From: Balamuthia mandrillaris
Taxonomy: Eukaryota > Discosea > Longamoebia > Balamuthiidae
Direction of reading: 5' to 3'
Assembly: GCA_031835245.1 (NCBI GenBank)
Contig: JAVKOQ010000410.1
Span: 1-41,814 of the forward strand
Length of the DNA: 41,814 bases
A program made the position numbers and the translations under genes. Under the pieces are notes generated by a model. That model worked only from the letters and a program-made list of their open reading frames with translations, was not told the DNA's origin and did not search any database. Position 1 is the first letter of the stretch. The number at the start of each line of letters is the position of its first letter. Positions 1-9,844 of the stretch are shown here, in pieces.

Positions 1-3000
1 CTCTGCTCTTGTTTCTTCCGTCTCTTTCTTCAACTCTTCCACTTGTCTTTGTTTGGTCTGAAGAGCTTCTCCTTCTTTGGCTCTCAGCTCTTCTGCTGTT
101 TGTTGCAGCTCTTTCTTGGCTTTTTCCAACGCCTTTTGCTTTTCCTGAACGACTTCTTCGGCCTCTTCCAATTGTCTCCCTCTTCTTCTCAACTCGGTTT
201 CAGTAGTTTCGAGCTTCGCCTGAACGTCCGATAACATCGTTTTGAGTTGGGCTTGAGCATTCTCGCTCGTTTCAACGTCTCGTCTGCAACGAGCCATAAG
301 TTTGTCTTTCTCTTCTGCCCATTCTTGTTCCATCTGCTCTTTCTCCCTCTTGCTTGTTTTGCGTTCCTCTGCGATTCGTTCTTCCAACGCTTTCATCGAT
401 TCTTCCAAACGTGTTTTCTCCGTTTCGAGCAAACGAGTTCTCTCTTTAGCTTCTTCTACTCTTCTGCGCTCAATCTTTACCGCTTCTTCTCTCTCCGCTT
501 CTGCTCGCTTCAACGCTTCTGCCGCTTCTTTCTTTCTCTCCTCCAGCTCCTTCTTCATATCCTGGTTCTGCTGTTTTGCATCGACTAGCGCTGCCTCCTT
601 CTCCTCGCAACTTTGTTGCAGAGCCGATCGCTCCGAGTGTAATGCGGAGAGCCGTCGGTTGTTCTCCTTTTCTATCTGTTCCATCGTTTCAGCGTGTAAC
701 GCTTTTGCGGAGGAGAGCTCTCGTTCTTTGGCTCTCAATTGCTCTTCCAGAGAGATTCTCTTCTCATCCCATTCTGCGCTTTTGACTTGCATAGAACGAA
801 GATGTTCCTCTCTCATTCTCTCCTTCTCCTTGTTGTGTTCTTTGTTGAGCTCTGCCAGAGCGGCTCTCTCTCTGTTCATGGCTTCTTCCTTGACTCCGTA
901 AAGTTGAGCGAGAGCCTCTTCTCTTTGTTGCCGAAGTTGTTCTTCTGCGCTGGCAACTGCCGCCTCCAACTTCTTTTTGGCTTCTTCGATAGCACGAATA
1001 GCGTCGTTGTGTTGTTTGCTTCGTTCCTCCATTTCTTCTTTCGCACGCATCAGAGCTGCCTCCGCTCGCTTCGTTTTTGCTGTCTCTTCCTCCAGCTCTG
1101 CTTCTCTCTTTCTCCGTTGAGTCTTCTCCTCGTTCAATTCTCCCTCCAGCTGTTGTTTCACTTGCCTCAGCTCTTCGCTAACTTCTTCTGCTTTCTTCTT
1201 CGCTGCCGCTATCTCTTCTTTGCGTTGTTGCAGCTCTCTCAACAAAAGTTCGAGTTGTTGGTCGCTCTGAGCTTTAGCTTGTTCCGTTTGCTCTCTCAAA
1301 TCTTCGGTTTCTTTCTTTGCTGCTTCAACGCGTTGTTTCTCCTCTTCCAGTTCTTTCTCAACGAGAGATAAACGTTGAAGCAGCGTATGTTTCTCTTCTA
1401 CTTCTCTTTCTCTCTCTTCTTCGCTTTGCTTCAATGCTTCCCTCTCTTTGGTCCATCTCTCTTTCCATTCATTGTCGTGAGCTTCCAACTGCGTTTGAGC
1501 GTTGTTGATCGTTTGAGAGAGTTCTTGTTGCAACTTTGCAAGTTGTTCGTTGTGTAGAGAGAGAAGCGATTCTCGTTCGTTTCTTCTCTCTTCAATGTTG
1601 CGTCTCAACGCCTCTTCGCTTTCATCTAGCTTCTTCTCCAGCTTTGCTTTTTGAGTTTTCTGAGTCTCAAGCTCTTTTGTCGTTAGCTCTTTGTACTCGT
1701 TCCATTCCTGCCGAGAACGTTTGGCATCTTCCTCCGCTTTCTTTCTTTCCTCCTCTTTTGCCTCCAATCGAAGTTTGGCCTCCGCTAAAGCGACGTGAAC
1801 TTTGTTCATCTCCTCCATTTGTTGACGAGCTCCTTTGTTGCTCTCCTCTGCAACGTTAGTCAACACTTTCAATGCCTCTTCTTTGCTCTTCACTTCCAAA
1901 GACAAGTTTTGGAGTTCTTGTTCTTTCTCTGACAAGCGAGCCTTCCATTTCTGTTGAGACTGATTGAAACGATTTTGTTCTTGTTCTAACTTTTGGTGCT
2001 GTTCTTCCTCCTTTTGAACAAGAAGAGCTTTCCATTCGGTTTCTCGCTGTTGGCTCTTCTCTTTCTCTTCCTCCACTTCTCTTTTCAAAGAGGCAGCTTG
2101 TTCTTGTTGTTGCTGTGCCTCTCGTTCCATCTTCTCTCTTAGCTCGTTCATTTCTTGTTGCATTTGTTCTTTTTCCTTTTGTCTTCGCTCATTCTCCTCC
2201 TTGTCTCTCTGTTCCATTTGTTGAATCTGAAGCTCAGCCTCTTCTGCTCGTTGGAGAGCATCTGCCAGTTCTTTCTCGTGCCTTTCTCTCTCCGTTCTTT
2301 CCTTCTCCTCGCTTTCTTCCGCTCTCTTCCTCCATCTGCTCAACTCTCTCTCCAAATGCTTCCCGGCCTCTATTTCTTGGATAAGAATCTCGTTTCCGAT
2401 CTCTTCTCTCTCTCTGTAGTCGTTGATGCATTGAATGCTTTCCGACAACTTCTTCCTCCACGAGCTTATCTCCGCTTCATAGTCCTTTTTCAGTCGGTCG
2501 AATTCTTTCCACTCGACATAGTCCTGAAAACGATCATACTTTTGCTTGAGCTCTTGCAACTGTTCTTTGAGCTCTTCCATTTGTTGGCCTTTGCGCTCGG
2601 TGTGTTCCTGCATCTCTTTCACTTTCTTCTCTTTGACTTCATTTTCGATGAGCAGCTCGTAAAATACCAACTTCTCATCCTCCTTTTCTTCCTCGCTTTC
2701 CTCATCATCGTAAAGATTGTCGCTGTTGTTGTTAATGCTATTGTGAATGGAAGGCAACGAAGAAGACAATGGAGAAGAGGCTCCACGGTTTCGTTCTTGT
2801 GTTGTTGCGCCATCTCCTCCTTCTGCTTCAGTATCGCTCTCGAAGAAGACACCAAAGGCATCACTTTTGTTGGTTTTGAGGCTACGAAAGAGCAAATCCT
2901 CTCCGTCAACATCGTTTGTTTCGCTCGCATCCGTCTGGCCATTCGTTCGTCGCTCAGAGATGCTTCGATTGCTTCGTCGCATACGACGACTGTTGTCGCG

Positions 3001-5513
3001 TGAGCCGCTCTTATCTTTGTTTTTGTCGGTGTTGTGTTTGTCAGTGGTGTTGTTTTTGTCTTTGCTGTTGTTGTTGGATTTGTTCTTCCAGGAGAGGATT
3101 CGACTAGAGAAGATGTTGTTGAGCGATCCTCCTTTCTGTTTGAGCGAACGAGCCCATGATGGGTCCTTCTTCTTCTTTTGTCGAATGCTTTCGAAGCGTT
3201 CTCGCAACACCTTTGTTTTCCAGAGTTTCGTCAGAAGAGAGCAAACAAAACCATAGAGGAGCAGAGCAGAGGAGAGAAAGAGAACACTAGAATGAGAGAA
3301 GCAAAAGAGACCTCATCTAGATCAAGACTACTGCGAGCTTCATTGTACTCTTCCTTAAGCAACGGATTGGGCACAAGCTTCTCCGGTTCTTGCTTCGTTT
3401 CTTCTCCTGTCCTCGCTCTTGTAGCCAACGAAGCAGATGAAGAAAGAGGAGAGGAGGAAGGGGGAGAGGAAGAGGGAGAAAGGGTTCCAGTTGCAAAGTC
3501 TTTGGCTTTGCCCAAAATGATGCTTCCTCTTTTCTTAAACGCAGCTGCAAAGTCCGAGTTGGAGCGTCGATGACCAAACTTCAACGCTGCAGAGGGACCC
3601 TTCTTCTCTTTCAACGGATTGTGGCTGTTGTTGAGGTTGTTGTTACTTTGCTGAGGTTCAGTATTGTTCATTCCATTTACAGAAGAAGTCGAAGCAGCCT
3701 CCGCCGAGGCAGAAGAAGGAACAGTAGTTACAATGGAAGAGGAGGAAGACAGGGGAGAGGAAATAGGCGAAAGAGTAGGAGAGGCGGGAGAGGAGGACGG
3801 AAAAGCGGGTTGCTTGTAGTACTTTTGTATTTCTTCTTTGGAGGTTGTTTTGGCCAGAGAGCTGGTCCGTTTGGAGGCATCCTGCCTTTCCTTCAAAGGA
3901 ATTGGTATTGGCGACGACGGAGGTGATGTCTTTAGCGATATTCGCTCTTCGCTCTCTGATAAAAGTTGTTTTGCAATTTCGTTGCTTTCTTCTTGTTTTG
4001 CTTCATCTTTCTCCTTTGGTCCTTCTTCTTTCTGTGTGTGCTGCTGTGGTTGCTCTTCAAATAGATTCATGACACTCGGTTTTGCTCTTCTGGCAGACGA
4101 AGGACTGCCAAAGCTCATCGACAAGCGCCGACCCAGCCGTTGCAGGCCTCCTTTCTTCTTCTTCTCTTTCTTCGTACCGTCTTCATCCTCTGTCTCTTCC
4201 TCCGCTGTGTTTCCACCTTCTTCCTCCTCAGACGTGTCATCGCGAGAAGAATTGTAACTGGGAAGAGCCGAGGTGGACTGCATCGATGCTTCCTTCATTC
4301 GTTGCTTTCGTTCTTTCCTCCCTTTCAGCTTCTCTTCCCTCTCCATCTTTTTCTTTCTCGCCTCTGCCGCTTTGATCAGAGTGCTTCTTCCCAACGATCC
4401 TCCTTTCATCGTCCAGTCATCCTCCTCTTCCTCCTTCTTTTCCTGCTTCTTTTTCTTTCTCTTCTTCTTCTCGTCGTGGTTGTTCTCTTTCTCGCTTAGC
4501 GCAGCTCGATTGCTGCTGCTGTTTTCATCTTCGGTTGTTGACGTTGTTGTTTTGAGCGATTGTGTTCTTCCTCTTTTGTCTTTCTGTTTCTTCGTCTGCT
4601 TCTCTCCTCTTCCTTCCTCTCCGTCCTTTCCTTCTTTTGTTGAAGAAGAACGAAGTCGAGAACGTCGCAACGTGCTTGGGCTCGGCGTTTTGCTCAGCCC
4701 TGTTGTGGCTGTTGCTGAGCGCACCGCTTTCAACTTGGACGTGGATGCAGAGATTCGTGAGGATGAGTTTTTATCTTCTCCATCCGCTTCATCTCCATCG
4801 TCTCCATCATCCTCACTCTCTTTCTCCTTTTCGTTTCCGTTGGCCTCGGCAGAACGAGGCATGGAAGGGAGTGAGTTGGAACGGCGAGAACGTCCTGTTC
4901 CTGTCAAGTATCTTGAAGCAGGCGAGGGAGGAGGCTTTGACGATGAGACGCCATTCTCCTCACCTTCTGTTTCCGTTTCTTGCTCCTCCTCCGTTTCTTC
5001 TTCGTCTGTGTTGTTGGCAGAGGAAGAGAAAAAAGAGCCATCCTCCCATTCGCCAGAAGCAGAGGCAGAAGGAGAGACCAGCAAACTTTTACTGCTCTTC
5101 CGTTTGGTCAACTTTGGAGAGAACTTTTTCTTCAGCGAGTCGCTCAACGAAAGCTGCTTCTTCAACGTTTTCGTTCTATCTTTTCCTTCTCCTCCTTCTC
5201 CTCCTTCGGTCTTGCTGATCTTCTTTTTGCCGCTCCTCAACAGCTTCTTTTCCTTCTTCTTGGCTTTCTTCTCCGCTTTGAGGCGTGCCCTCTCTTCCTC
5301 CTCCCTCTGTCGCGTCTGTCGTCGCTCCAGCTCGGCCTCCTCTCGCTCCTCCTCGCGCCGCTCCTCCCGCTCCCGCCGCTCCTCCTCCTCCCATTCGGCC
5401 CTTCTTCGCTCCGCTGCTGCCTCTTTCATCAATCGATTCGTCTCGTCTTCTCCTTGGAGGGAAGGAGAGGAGGAAGAGGAAGGGAGTTGTTGTTGTGGGT
5501 ATATCGATGACAT
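1..5513 (-). CDS. Giant Lys/Glu-rich coiled-coil protein, 5' part (3' end beyond left edge)
   Basis: Two exons are visible: 5513-3312 and 3210 to the window edge, split by a 101-nt intron (GT at 3311, AG at 3211) that keeps phase 0. Over 1,800 residues are present and no stop is reached. The first ~730 residues are low-complexity Ser/Glu/Lys sequence with short ordered-looking islands such as GGSLGRSTLIKAAEA, RRLSMSFGSPSSARR and FGHRRSNSDFAAAFKKRG, which resemble basic phosphosites. From about residue 860 onward the protein is an almost unbroken heptad-type coiled coil rich in E, K, Q and L, as in golgins, kinesin tails or centrosomal scaffolds; no motor or GRIP domain is visible in this part. 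A structural or scaffold role is inference from composition only. The start MSSIYPQ follows a TATAATATTA run by a few bases. I do not recognise a family. Confidence 0.85.
3211..3311 (-). other. Intron of the giant coiled-coil gene with weak donor
   Basis: The reading frame shifts between the Ser/Lys-rich exon and the coiled-coil exon. Read-through gives a hydrophobic tail (VSFASLILVFSF) ending in a stop, unlike the rest of the protein. A donor GTCTCT at 3311 and an acceptor AAAACAAAG ending at 3211 join the frames in phase 0. The donor matches the consensus only at GT, a recurring property of introns in this window. Confidence 0.7.
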
Positions 5514-6264
5514 GTTTGATAATATTATAGCATGTCGGGAACGGTCGAGCTGAAGGAAAAAAACAGAAGGTGAGGTTGTTTGTTTGAAAGTTTACGGCAA
5601 AGAAGAAGAAGTCGTTCTGTGATCGGGAGGTCGAGAGAGAGAACAAAAAAAGGAAGCGTTTGCGATGAAGTGAGAGAGAAAAAAAAAGAAGCGTTCGTCG
5701 GGGTCCACTAAAACCGAAAAGTAATCAAAAAAAAAAAAAGTGGTTCCAACAACCACAAGGAAAAAAAAAAGAGCACCACTTTAGTTGATCCCTTACGTCT
5801 CTGAGTCTTTGTTTGTTTGTTGGTCCTTCTTTTCTTTGATTGGAGTTATTATTATTGATTGCACTTATTGGCCAATTATTTTTATTACGTAATATAATCT
5901 CAACGGCTCTTTTCTTTTTAAGCCCTGCATAGGCACAGGGGCGGCCCCCCCTCCTTTCCTTTCCTTTGCCTGCCTGCTTGCTCGCTTCAAAAAAAAAAAA
6001 AAGCAAAGGCTCAGCTCATCGTAAAAAACCAAACCCAATGGGGGTTGGTTGCGGGGTGATCAGACACCTGCACAAAACCAGTGGGAGTGGAACGAACCGT
6101 TGAGGGTGGGCTTGCTTTGGGGTTCACTTTCTGTGGACACAAGATAAAGCGTTAAATTTCATGTCGTCATGAATTTTAAAGAGGAGTGACTCCTCAACTT
6201 CCCGCCAAAAAAGTACGGGTGAAAGAAGAAGCGAAAGGAACAAACCAACGCGCTCGTTGGCCGC
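5514..6264. other. Divergent intergenic/promoter region
   Basis: No gene is supported here. The stretch is A/T-rich with poly-A and poly-T runs (around 5728-5772 and 5989-6003) and separates the start of the giant coiled-coil gene (-) from the Myb/SANT gene (+). On the minus strand TATAATATTA lies about 16 nt before the ATG at 5513. An imperfect inverted repeat, AACCAAACCC/GGGGTTGGTT, lies near 6028-6051. The TGTGGACA/TGTCGTCA pair at 6132-6169 is annotated separately. Confidence 0.6.
6132..6180 (+). promoter_or_regulatory. Paired TGTNGACA / TGTCGTCA promoter element upstream of the Myb/SANT gene
   Basis: TGTGGACA at 6132-6139 is followed 30 bp later by ATGTCGTCATGAATTTTAAA at 6161-6180. The same arrangement (TGTAGACA, then ATGTCGTCATGAATATT) lies upstream of the small heat-shock gene at 7574-7607, so the two promoters share a module. 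It lies about 100 bp before the start codon. Function is inferred from recurrence only. Confidence 0.55.
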
Positions 6265-7455
6265 TTGTTGATGCGCTTAACGATGAAACGTGCAAGAAAG
6301 GCAGCTTCGAGTAGTGGCAGAGCCCGTTCCCCTCCAAATGGCAGAAAACAAACTTCCGCCCCTACCAAAAGTTTCGAAGGAGCCTCGCTCTCCGTCAGCT
6401 CGGCTGGCCCGACTCTGGTGAAAAGCGCAGACAGCGCCTCGCTGTGGAACTTTACGCTCTCCCCCGGCTGGACGCGCGCCGAGACGGAGGTCCTCCGCCT
6501 GGCCATCATGAAGTTCGGCCTGGGCAAGTGGAAGGAGATCCTGGAGGCCAACTGCCTCCCCGGCAAAACGCGCAGCCAGCTCAGCCTCCAGACCCAACGC
6601 ATGATGGGGCGGCAGTCCTTGGCCGAGTTCAAGGGCATTCACATGGACCCCCGCCTGGTCTTTCAGGAGTCCATCAAGAGAACGGACGTGCAGCGCAAGG
6701 CCGGGTTGATCATAAACACTGGAAATAACCCCACCAAGGAGGAGCTCCTGGCCAAACGGAGGAAGAACATGGCCAAGTATGGCCTCTCTCCAGAGGAAAT
6801 AGAGGCCATTCAGTTGCCTACGCTGAGTGAAGTTGTCCACACCAATGAGAGCAGCAAGCACCACCTCAACAACAACAGGAAGCAATACCAACGCAAGAAT
6901 AGCAAGCACAGTTCTGTTGGTGGAGAGGAAGAAGGAGAGGAGCTGAAGATGAAGAGAGCAGAGTTGGCGATGTGGCGGCTAAGGTTGGAGGAGTTGCAGC
7001 AAGAATTGGACAGAAGAGAGGAAGGTACTGGAGAAGAGATCAACAAGAAAGCCAATCACCAACGAAAGGTCACAAAAGCACCCGCTGCATCATCTTCAAC
7101 TTCTTCGTCTTCTTCTCCAGTATCATCATCGGCATCGAGTTCAAGTGAAGAGGAGCAAGAGGAAGAAATGCACATGTCAACAAACGGAACCGAGCAAAGG
7201 AAACCAGTTTTGCGAGTGAGATTCACTTTGAACGGAAACGATGTCAACAATATAAGTAAGAAGAGAGGACAAGACGAAAACGAAGAGCAAGAAGCAGAGG
7301 AAGAAAATGAGCAAATAGATATGGAAAATGAACAGAGAGAAGCAGAGGAGGAAGAAGAGTCGGCATCATCGGAGGACAGCGACTCGGACTTTGAGCCAGT
7401 GGTCAAGAAACCTCAACGACGAGGCATGCCTCCTCCCAAACGGCAAAGACGATGA
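6265..7455 (+). CDS. Myb/SANT-like DNA-binding protein
   Basis: A single-exon gene of 396 codons. A basic N-terminus (KRARKAASSS) is followed by one SANT/Myb repeat at about residues 67-118, with the spaced aromatic and hydrophobic residues of the fold (LSPGWTRAETEVLRLAIMKF, then LGKWKEI) and the run LPGKTRSQLSLQTQRMMG. The last motif, with GLGKW...LPGKT..QL..QTQR, is typical of a conserved single-repeat Myb family in protists (recalled, not searched). The C-terminal half is acidic and Ser/Glu-rich with a basic tail ending PPKRQRR, a likely nuclear signal. The second Met, MKRARK at 6280, is an equally good start. The role is probably transcription or chromatin regulation; targets are unknown. 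Coding GC is highest over the SANT domain and falls in the low-complexity tail. Confidence 0.9.
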   Translation: MLMRLTMKRARKAASSSGRARSPPNGRKQTSAPTKSFEGASLSVSSAGPTLVKSADSASLWNFTLSPGWTRAETEVLRLAIMKFGLGKWKEILEANCLPGKTRSQLSLQTQRMMGRQSLAEFKGIHMDPRLVFQESIKRTDVQRKAGLIINTGNNPTKEELLAKRRKNMAKYGLSPEEIEAIQLPTLSEVVHTNESSKHHLNNNRKQYQRKNSKHSSVGGEEEGEELKMKRAELAMWRLRLEELQQELDRREEGTGEEINKKANHQRKVTKAPAASSSTSSSSSPVSSSASSSSEEEQEEEMHMSTNGTEQRKPVLRVRFTLNGNDVNNISKKRGQDENEEQEAEEENEQIDMENEQREAEEEEESASSEDSDSDFEPVVKKPQRRGMPPPKRQRR

Positions 7456-7573
7456 TGAGAGCGAAGCTTCTCTTTTTTTTCTTTCTCAAAACACCCGCCT
7501 GTAATCCCTTTGGCATTTCTCCTCAGCATCACCAAACATGCTGAAGGGAGCACAAAAGACGCAGTCCAATTTT

Positions 7574-7607
7574 TGTAGACACATTGTACATGTCGTCATG
7601 AATATTG
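7574..7607 (+). promoter_or_regulatory. Paired TGTAGACA / TGTCGTCA promoter element upstream of the small HSP
   Basis: TGTAGACA at 7574-7581 and ATGTCGTCATGAATATT starting at 7590 repeat the module found before the Myb/SANT gene, with a shorter spacer (17 against 30 bp). The pair lies about 145 bp before the ATG at 7737. Confidence 0.55.
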
Positions 7608-7612
7608 TCTGC

Positions 7613-7663
7613 TGAAATTTCTCTGCCAATCAAAGGTTGAGGTGCATATTTCGAGGAAATTCG
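7613..7663 (+). promoter_or_regulatory. Candidate heat-shock elements
   Basis: GAAATTTC at 7614-7621 is a canonical GAAnnTTC dyad, the basic unit bound by heat-shock factor. A second cluster, TTCgagGAAaTTC at 7650-7662, has the three alternating units but with spacings of 3 and 1 instead of 2. Both sit 75-125 bp before an Hsp20 gene, where such sites would be expected. The call rests on motif and location. Confidence 0.4.
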
Positions 7664-7736
7664 GCAGATTTTAAGACGAAAAATCTCAAAAAGCTAAAAA
7701 AATAAAGCGAAAAAAAAAGCAACAGAAGAAGAAGCT

Positions 7737-8202
7737 ATGGCGCGTGCTTTCAGGGACATGGATGCTTTCCTCAGTGGCCTCCCGACGGTGCTGGTAAGGG
7801 ACCTTATGGGCAACTCTCCCACCTGCGATGTCGTCGACACCAAGGACGCCATGCTGGTCAAGTGCGAGCTGGTCGGAGTGAAGAAGCAGGACTTGGAGCT
7901 GAGCGTTGAGGAGGACACGTTGGTCATGCGCGGAGAGAAGCGACAAGAGGTCACCGAAGAAGATGGGGAGGGTCATACTTTGTAAGCATTGGCTCACATT
8001 TGTTATCTTATTTTTTTAACTAATATTTTTAAATGATAACAGGTTGCGAGAAAGAAGTTATGGCCGCTTTGAAAGAAGGTTCAACTTGCCGAGAGGAGTG
8101 AAGCCGGAGGCGGTGGAGGCCGTCTTCAAGGATGGGCTGCTGGAGGTCCGCCTGCCAAAGTCTCGCGAGACGGGTGCAGCCTTCAACGTAAGAGTCAAGT
8201 GA
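7737..8202 (+). CDS. Small heat-shock protein (Hsp20/alpha-crystallin family)
   Basis: Two exons, 7737-7981 and 8043-8202, encode 134 residues; the intron has donor GTAAGC and acceptor AACAG. The alpha-crystallin domain spans about residues 26-130: DVVDTKDAMLVKCELVGV, then VKKQDLELSVEEDTLVMRGE in its beta-strands, and YGRFERRFNLPRGVKPEAVE with FKDGLLEVRLPK at the end. This is the normal length of a class I-type sHSP. The C-terminus (FNVRVK) resembles the usual I/V-x-I/V tail motif. The protein is an ATP-independent holdase chaperone, probably cytosolic since no targeting sequence is seen. Candidate heat-shock elements lie upstream. Confidence 0.95.
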
Positions 8203-8307
8203 AACTTGCGCTTCCATCCTGTAGAAAACTGTTTTTTTTTTCCTTTACTTTCATTTGTTGAATTCATATCTTCTTTCTCTTTCTCTCTTTCTCTTTTCTC
8301 TTTTCTC

Positions 8308-8329
8308 TTTCTCTCTCTCTCTCTCTCTC
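8308..8329 (+). repeat. (CT)n microsatellite between convergent genes
   Basis: A short CT run follows a CTTT-rich stretch in the ~150-bp gap between the 3' ends of the sHSP gene (+) and the helical protein gene (-). Confidence 0.8.
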
Positions 8330-8354
8330 GCGTCTTCTTTTTCCAGTTGCAACG

Positions 8355-9527
8355 TTATTCTTGGTTCATCATTTTTCGGAATCCACTAAACTCGTCCCAA
8401 GAGTCTTTCGCTCGTTCCTCCATTACTCTTCCCAGCTCCACGCTACATCGTTCCACTTTATCGCTCTCATGTTCTGCGTCTGTTCCTCGTTGCTTTAGGC
8501 AGTGCAGAAAGCTTTGCCAAACGTCGTTGTGCCGTTTTTCGGTGTGGCATTGAACGGCTTCTTTGCGACGCTGTTTCGCTTCTCGATAACGAAAAGCGAG
8601 ATCCAGCTGAAGAGCTTCATCTTCCGTCTCGAAACACGTTTTTAGCTTTGTTGTTTTTGAAGTCTGTAAGCCATCTTTTGATGCAAAAGATCCAGGAACG
8701 AAGAAAGCAGAAAGAAAAAAGAAGAAAGAAGAAAGGAAGAACAGAAAAAAAAAAGCATAGATAAGTACTTCAGGGCGAGAACGGCGAAAGTGGGCAATCC
8801 AACGTTGGTTTGCTTGGAGCATGCCGGCAATGTCATAGTCTTTCAAGCTGCTTTCCAATGCTTGTTCAAACGTGTCAAAGCATGAGTAAAAACAGAAGCG
8901 ACAAGAGAGAAACGACAAGAAAGAAAGAAACGGAGAAAGAAGAAAGGAAAGACAGGAACACAAAAGGGAGCAAGACAAAAGAGTTACCATACTTTGTAAC
9001 TCTTCAGCACAAGGAGCGTCACCATGCAGCAGTTGCGTGATGGAACCTGCAGAGGGACCCCTTGGAGAAGAAGAAGGCGGTGAGGAGAACGTGGTCCAAA
9101 GGCCTTGCAAGGCAGCCGTGCCAACGTTGCCCAACATGCACTCGGTGCACCTGCTCAGCTCCTCCGCTCTCTCTCTTTTGCTCTGCAGGTCGGCAGCATC
9201 CAGGGCCAACACTCCCTTCCACGACACATAGCTGGAGAAGCAGGGGTGGTTGGCATCTTTGGGAGGAGGATGAGGCAATGCAGAAGCAGCAGCAGAAGAA
9301 GTAGAAGCAGAGTGAAGAGCTTGAGAGGAAGATGAAGCAGCAAGCTCAGACATGCAATGCCGGTACTTCAGTTCCTCTGCATGAGCGTTGTGCAGCGCGG
9401 TCCAAATGGAGTAGAGGTGCCCGTCCGCGGGGTTCCCAACCTGAGCCTTTGCTTTGCTTTGAGCTCGTTTCCAGAGGGCTGGGTGAGCCTCACACAAATC
9501 TTGAAACAACCAGCCCTTCCCTTCCAT
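8355..9527 (-). CDS. Predicted alpha-helical protein of unknown function
   Basis: Exons 9527-8993, 8860-8769 and 8663-8355 give 311 residues. The introns have weak donors (GTATGG, GTACTT), and the chosen acceptors keep the frame and remove Phe/Ser-rich read-through. The protein is predicted mostly helical: an N-terminal block with LYSIWTALHNAHAEELKYRH, a Ser/Ala/Pro-rich linker, a block with SWKGVLALDAADLQSKRERA, and a C-terminal charged helix (LAFRYREAKQRRKEAV to the end, FRKMMNQE). Its layout of long amphipathic helices would fit a BAR-like or other membrane-curvature or scaffold protein, but this is a guess and no family motif is recognised. No signal peptide or membrane segment is seen. 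It is divergent from the TPRA1-like gene. Confidence 0.75.
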   Translation of the reverse strand: MEGKGWLFQDLCEAHPALWKRAQSKAKAQVGNPADGHLYSIWTALHNAHAEELKYRHCMSELAASSSSQALHSASTSSAAASALPHPPPKDANHPCFSSYVSWKGVLALDAADLQSKRERAEELSRCTECMLGNVGTAALQGLWTTFSSPPSSSPRGPSAGSITQLLHGDAPCAEELQSMVTLLSCSLLCSCLSFLLSPFLSFLSFLSCRFCFYSCFDTFEQALESSLKDYDIAGMLQANQRWIAHFRRSRPEVLIYAFFFLFFLSSFFFFLSAFFVPGSFASKDGLQTSKTTKLKTCFETEDEALQLDLAFRYREAKQRRKEAVQCHTEKRHNDVWQSFLHCLKQRGTDAEHESDKVERCSVELGRVMEERAKDSWDEFSGFRKMMNQE

Positions 9528-9617
9528 TCTTTTCCGTTTTGCCTCCTTGCAGGTGTTTGTGCTGAACGACTGGTCCTTTCGTTGTCCAATTCTTCTCAGG
9601 TCGAGCGCAAGGTAGAA

Positions 9618-9770
9618 TGTCGACGGAATAGATGGCTGCTGAATTGTTGGCCAGATCGTTGACGATTACAGCAAGTTTTCTGCTCTTCCTTGTCGACAAT
9701 GATTGACCTGAAATTATCTGATGCAGTGTTGGTCAGATTTTGGACGATTACTGCTGCTCTTTTGTCGACA
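9618..9770. promoter_or_regulatory. Duplicated promoter module with three GTCGAC sites
   Basis: Two diverged copies of a unit of about 80 bp lie in tandem. TGTTGGCCAGAT...GACGATTACAGC (9645-9672) is followed by TGCTCTTCC and TGTCGACA (9691-9698). TGTTGGTCAGAT...GACGATTACTGC (9727-9754) is followed by TGCTCTT and TGTCGACA (9763-9770). The 28-bp cores differ at about five positions. A further TGTCGACG lies at 9618. The block sits between the divergent starts of the helical-protein gene (9527, -) and the TPRA1-like gene (9845, +), so it could serve both. Confidence 0.6.
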
Positions 9771-9844
9771 TAAATGTAACGCAAAAAGAAAGGCAAACGA
9801 AAAGAACAGCTTTGCAAGAACGAACAGGAAGGAAGAAGAAAAAG

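Noticed and set aside
9-5553. Many long plus-strand ORFs rich in Leu, Ser, Phe and Cys, up to 426 codons
   Set aside because: They are antisense to the Lys/Glu/Ser-rich coiled-coil gene; reverse complements of AAG/GAG/GAA codons give exactly CTT/CTC/TTC. No domain is present.
9740-9844. Upstream in-frame Met as start of the TPRA1-like protein
   Set aside because: It would place the TGTCGACA repeat inside the coding sequence and add 35 unconserved polar residues before the first membrane segment.
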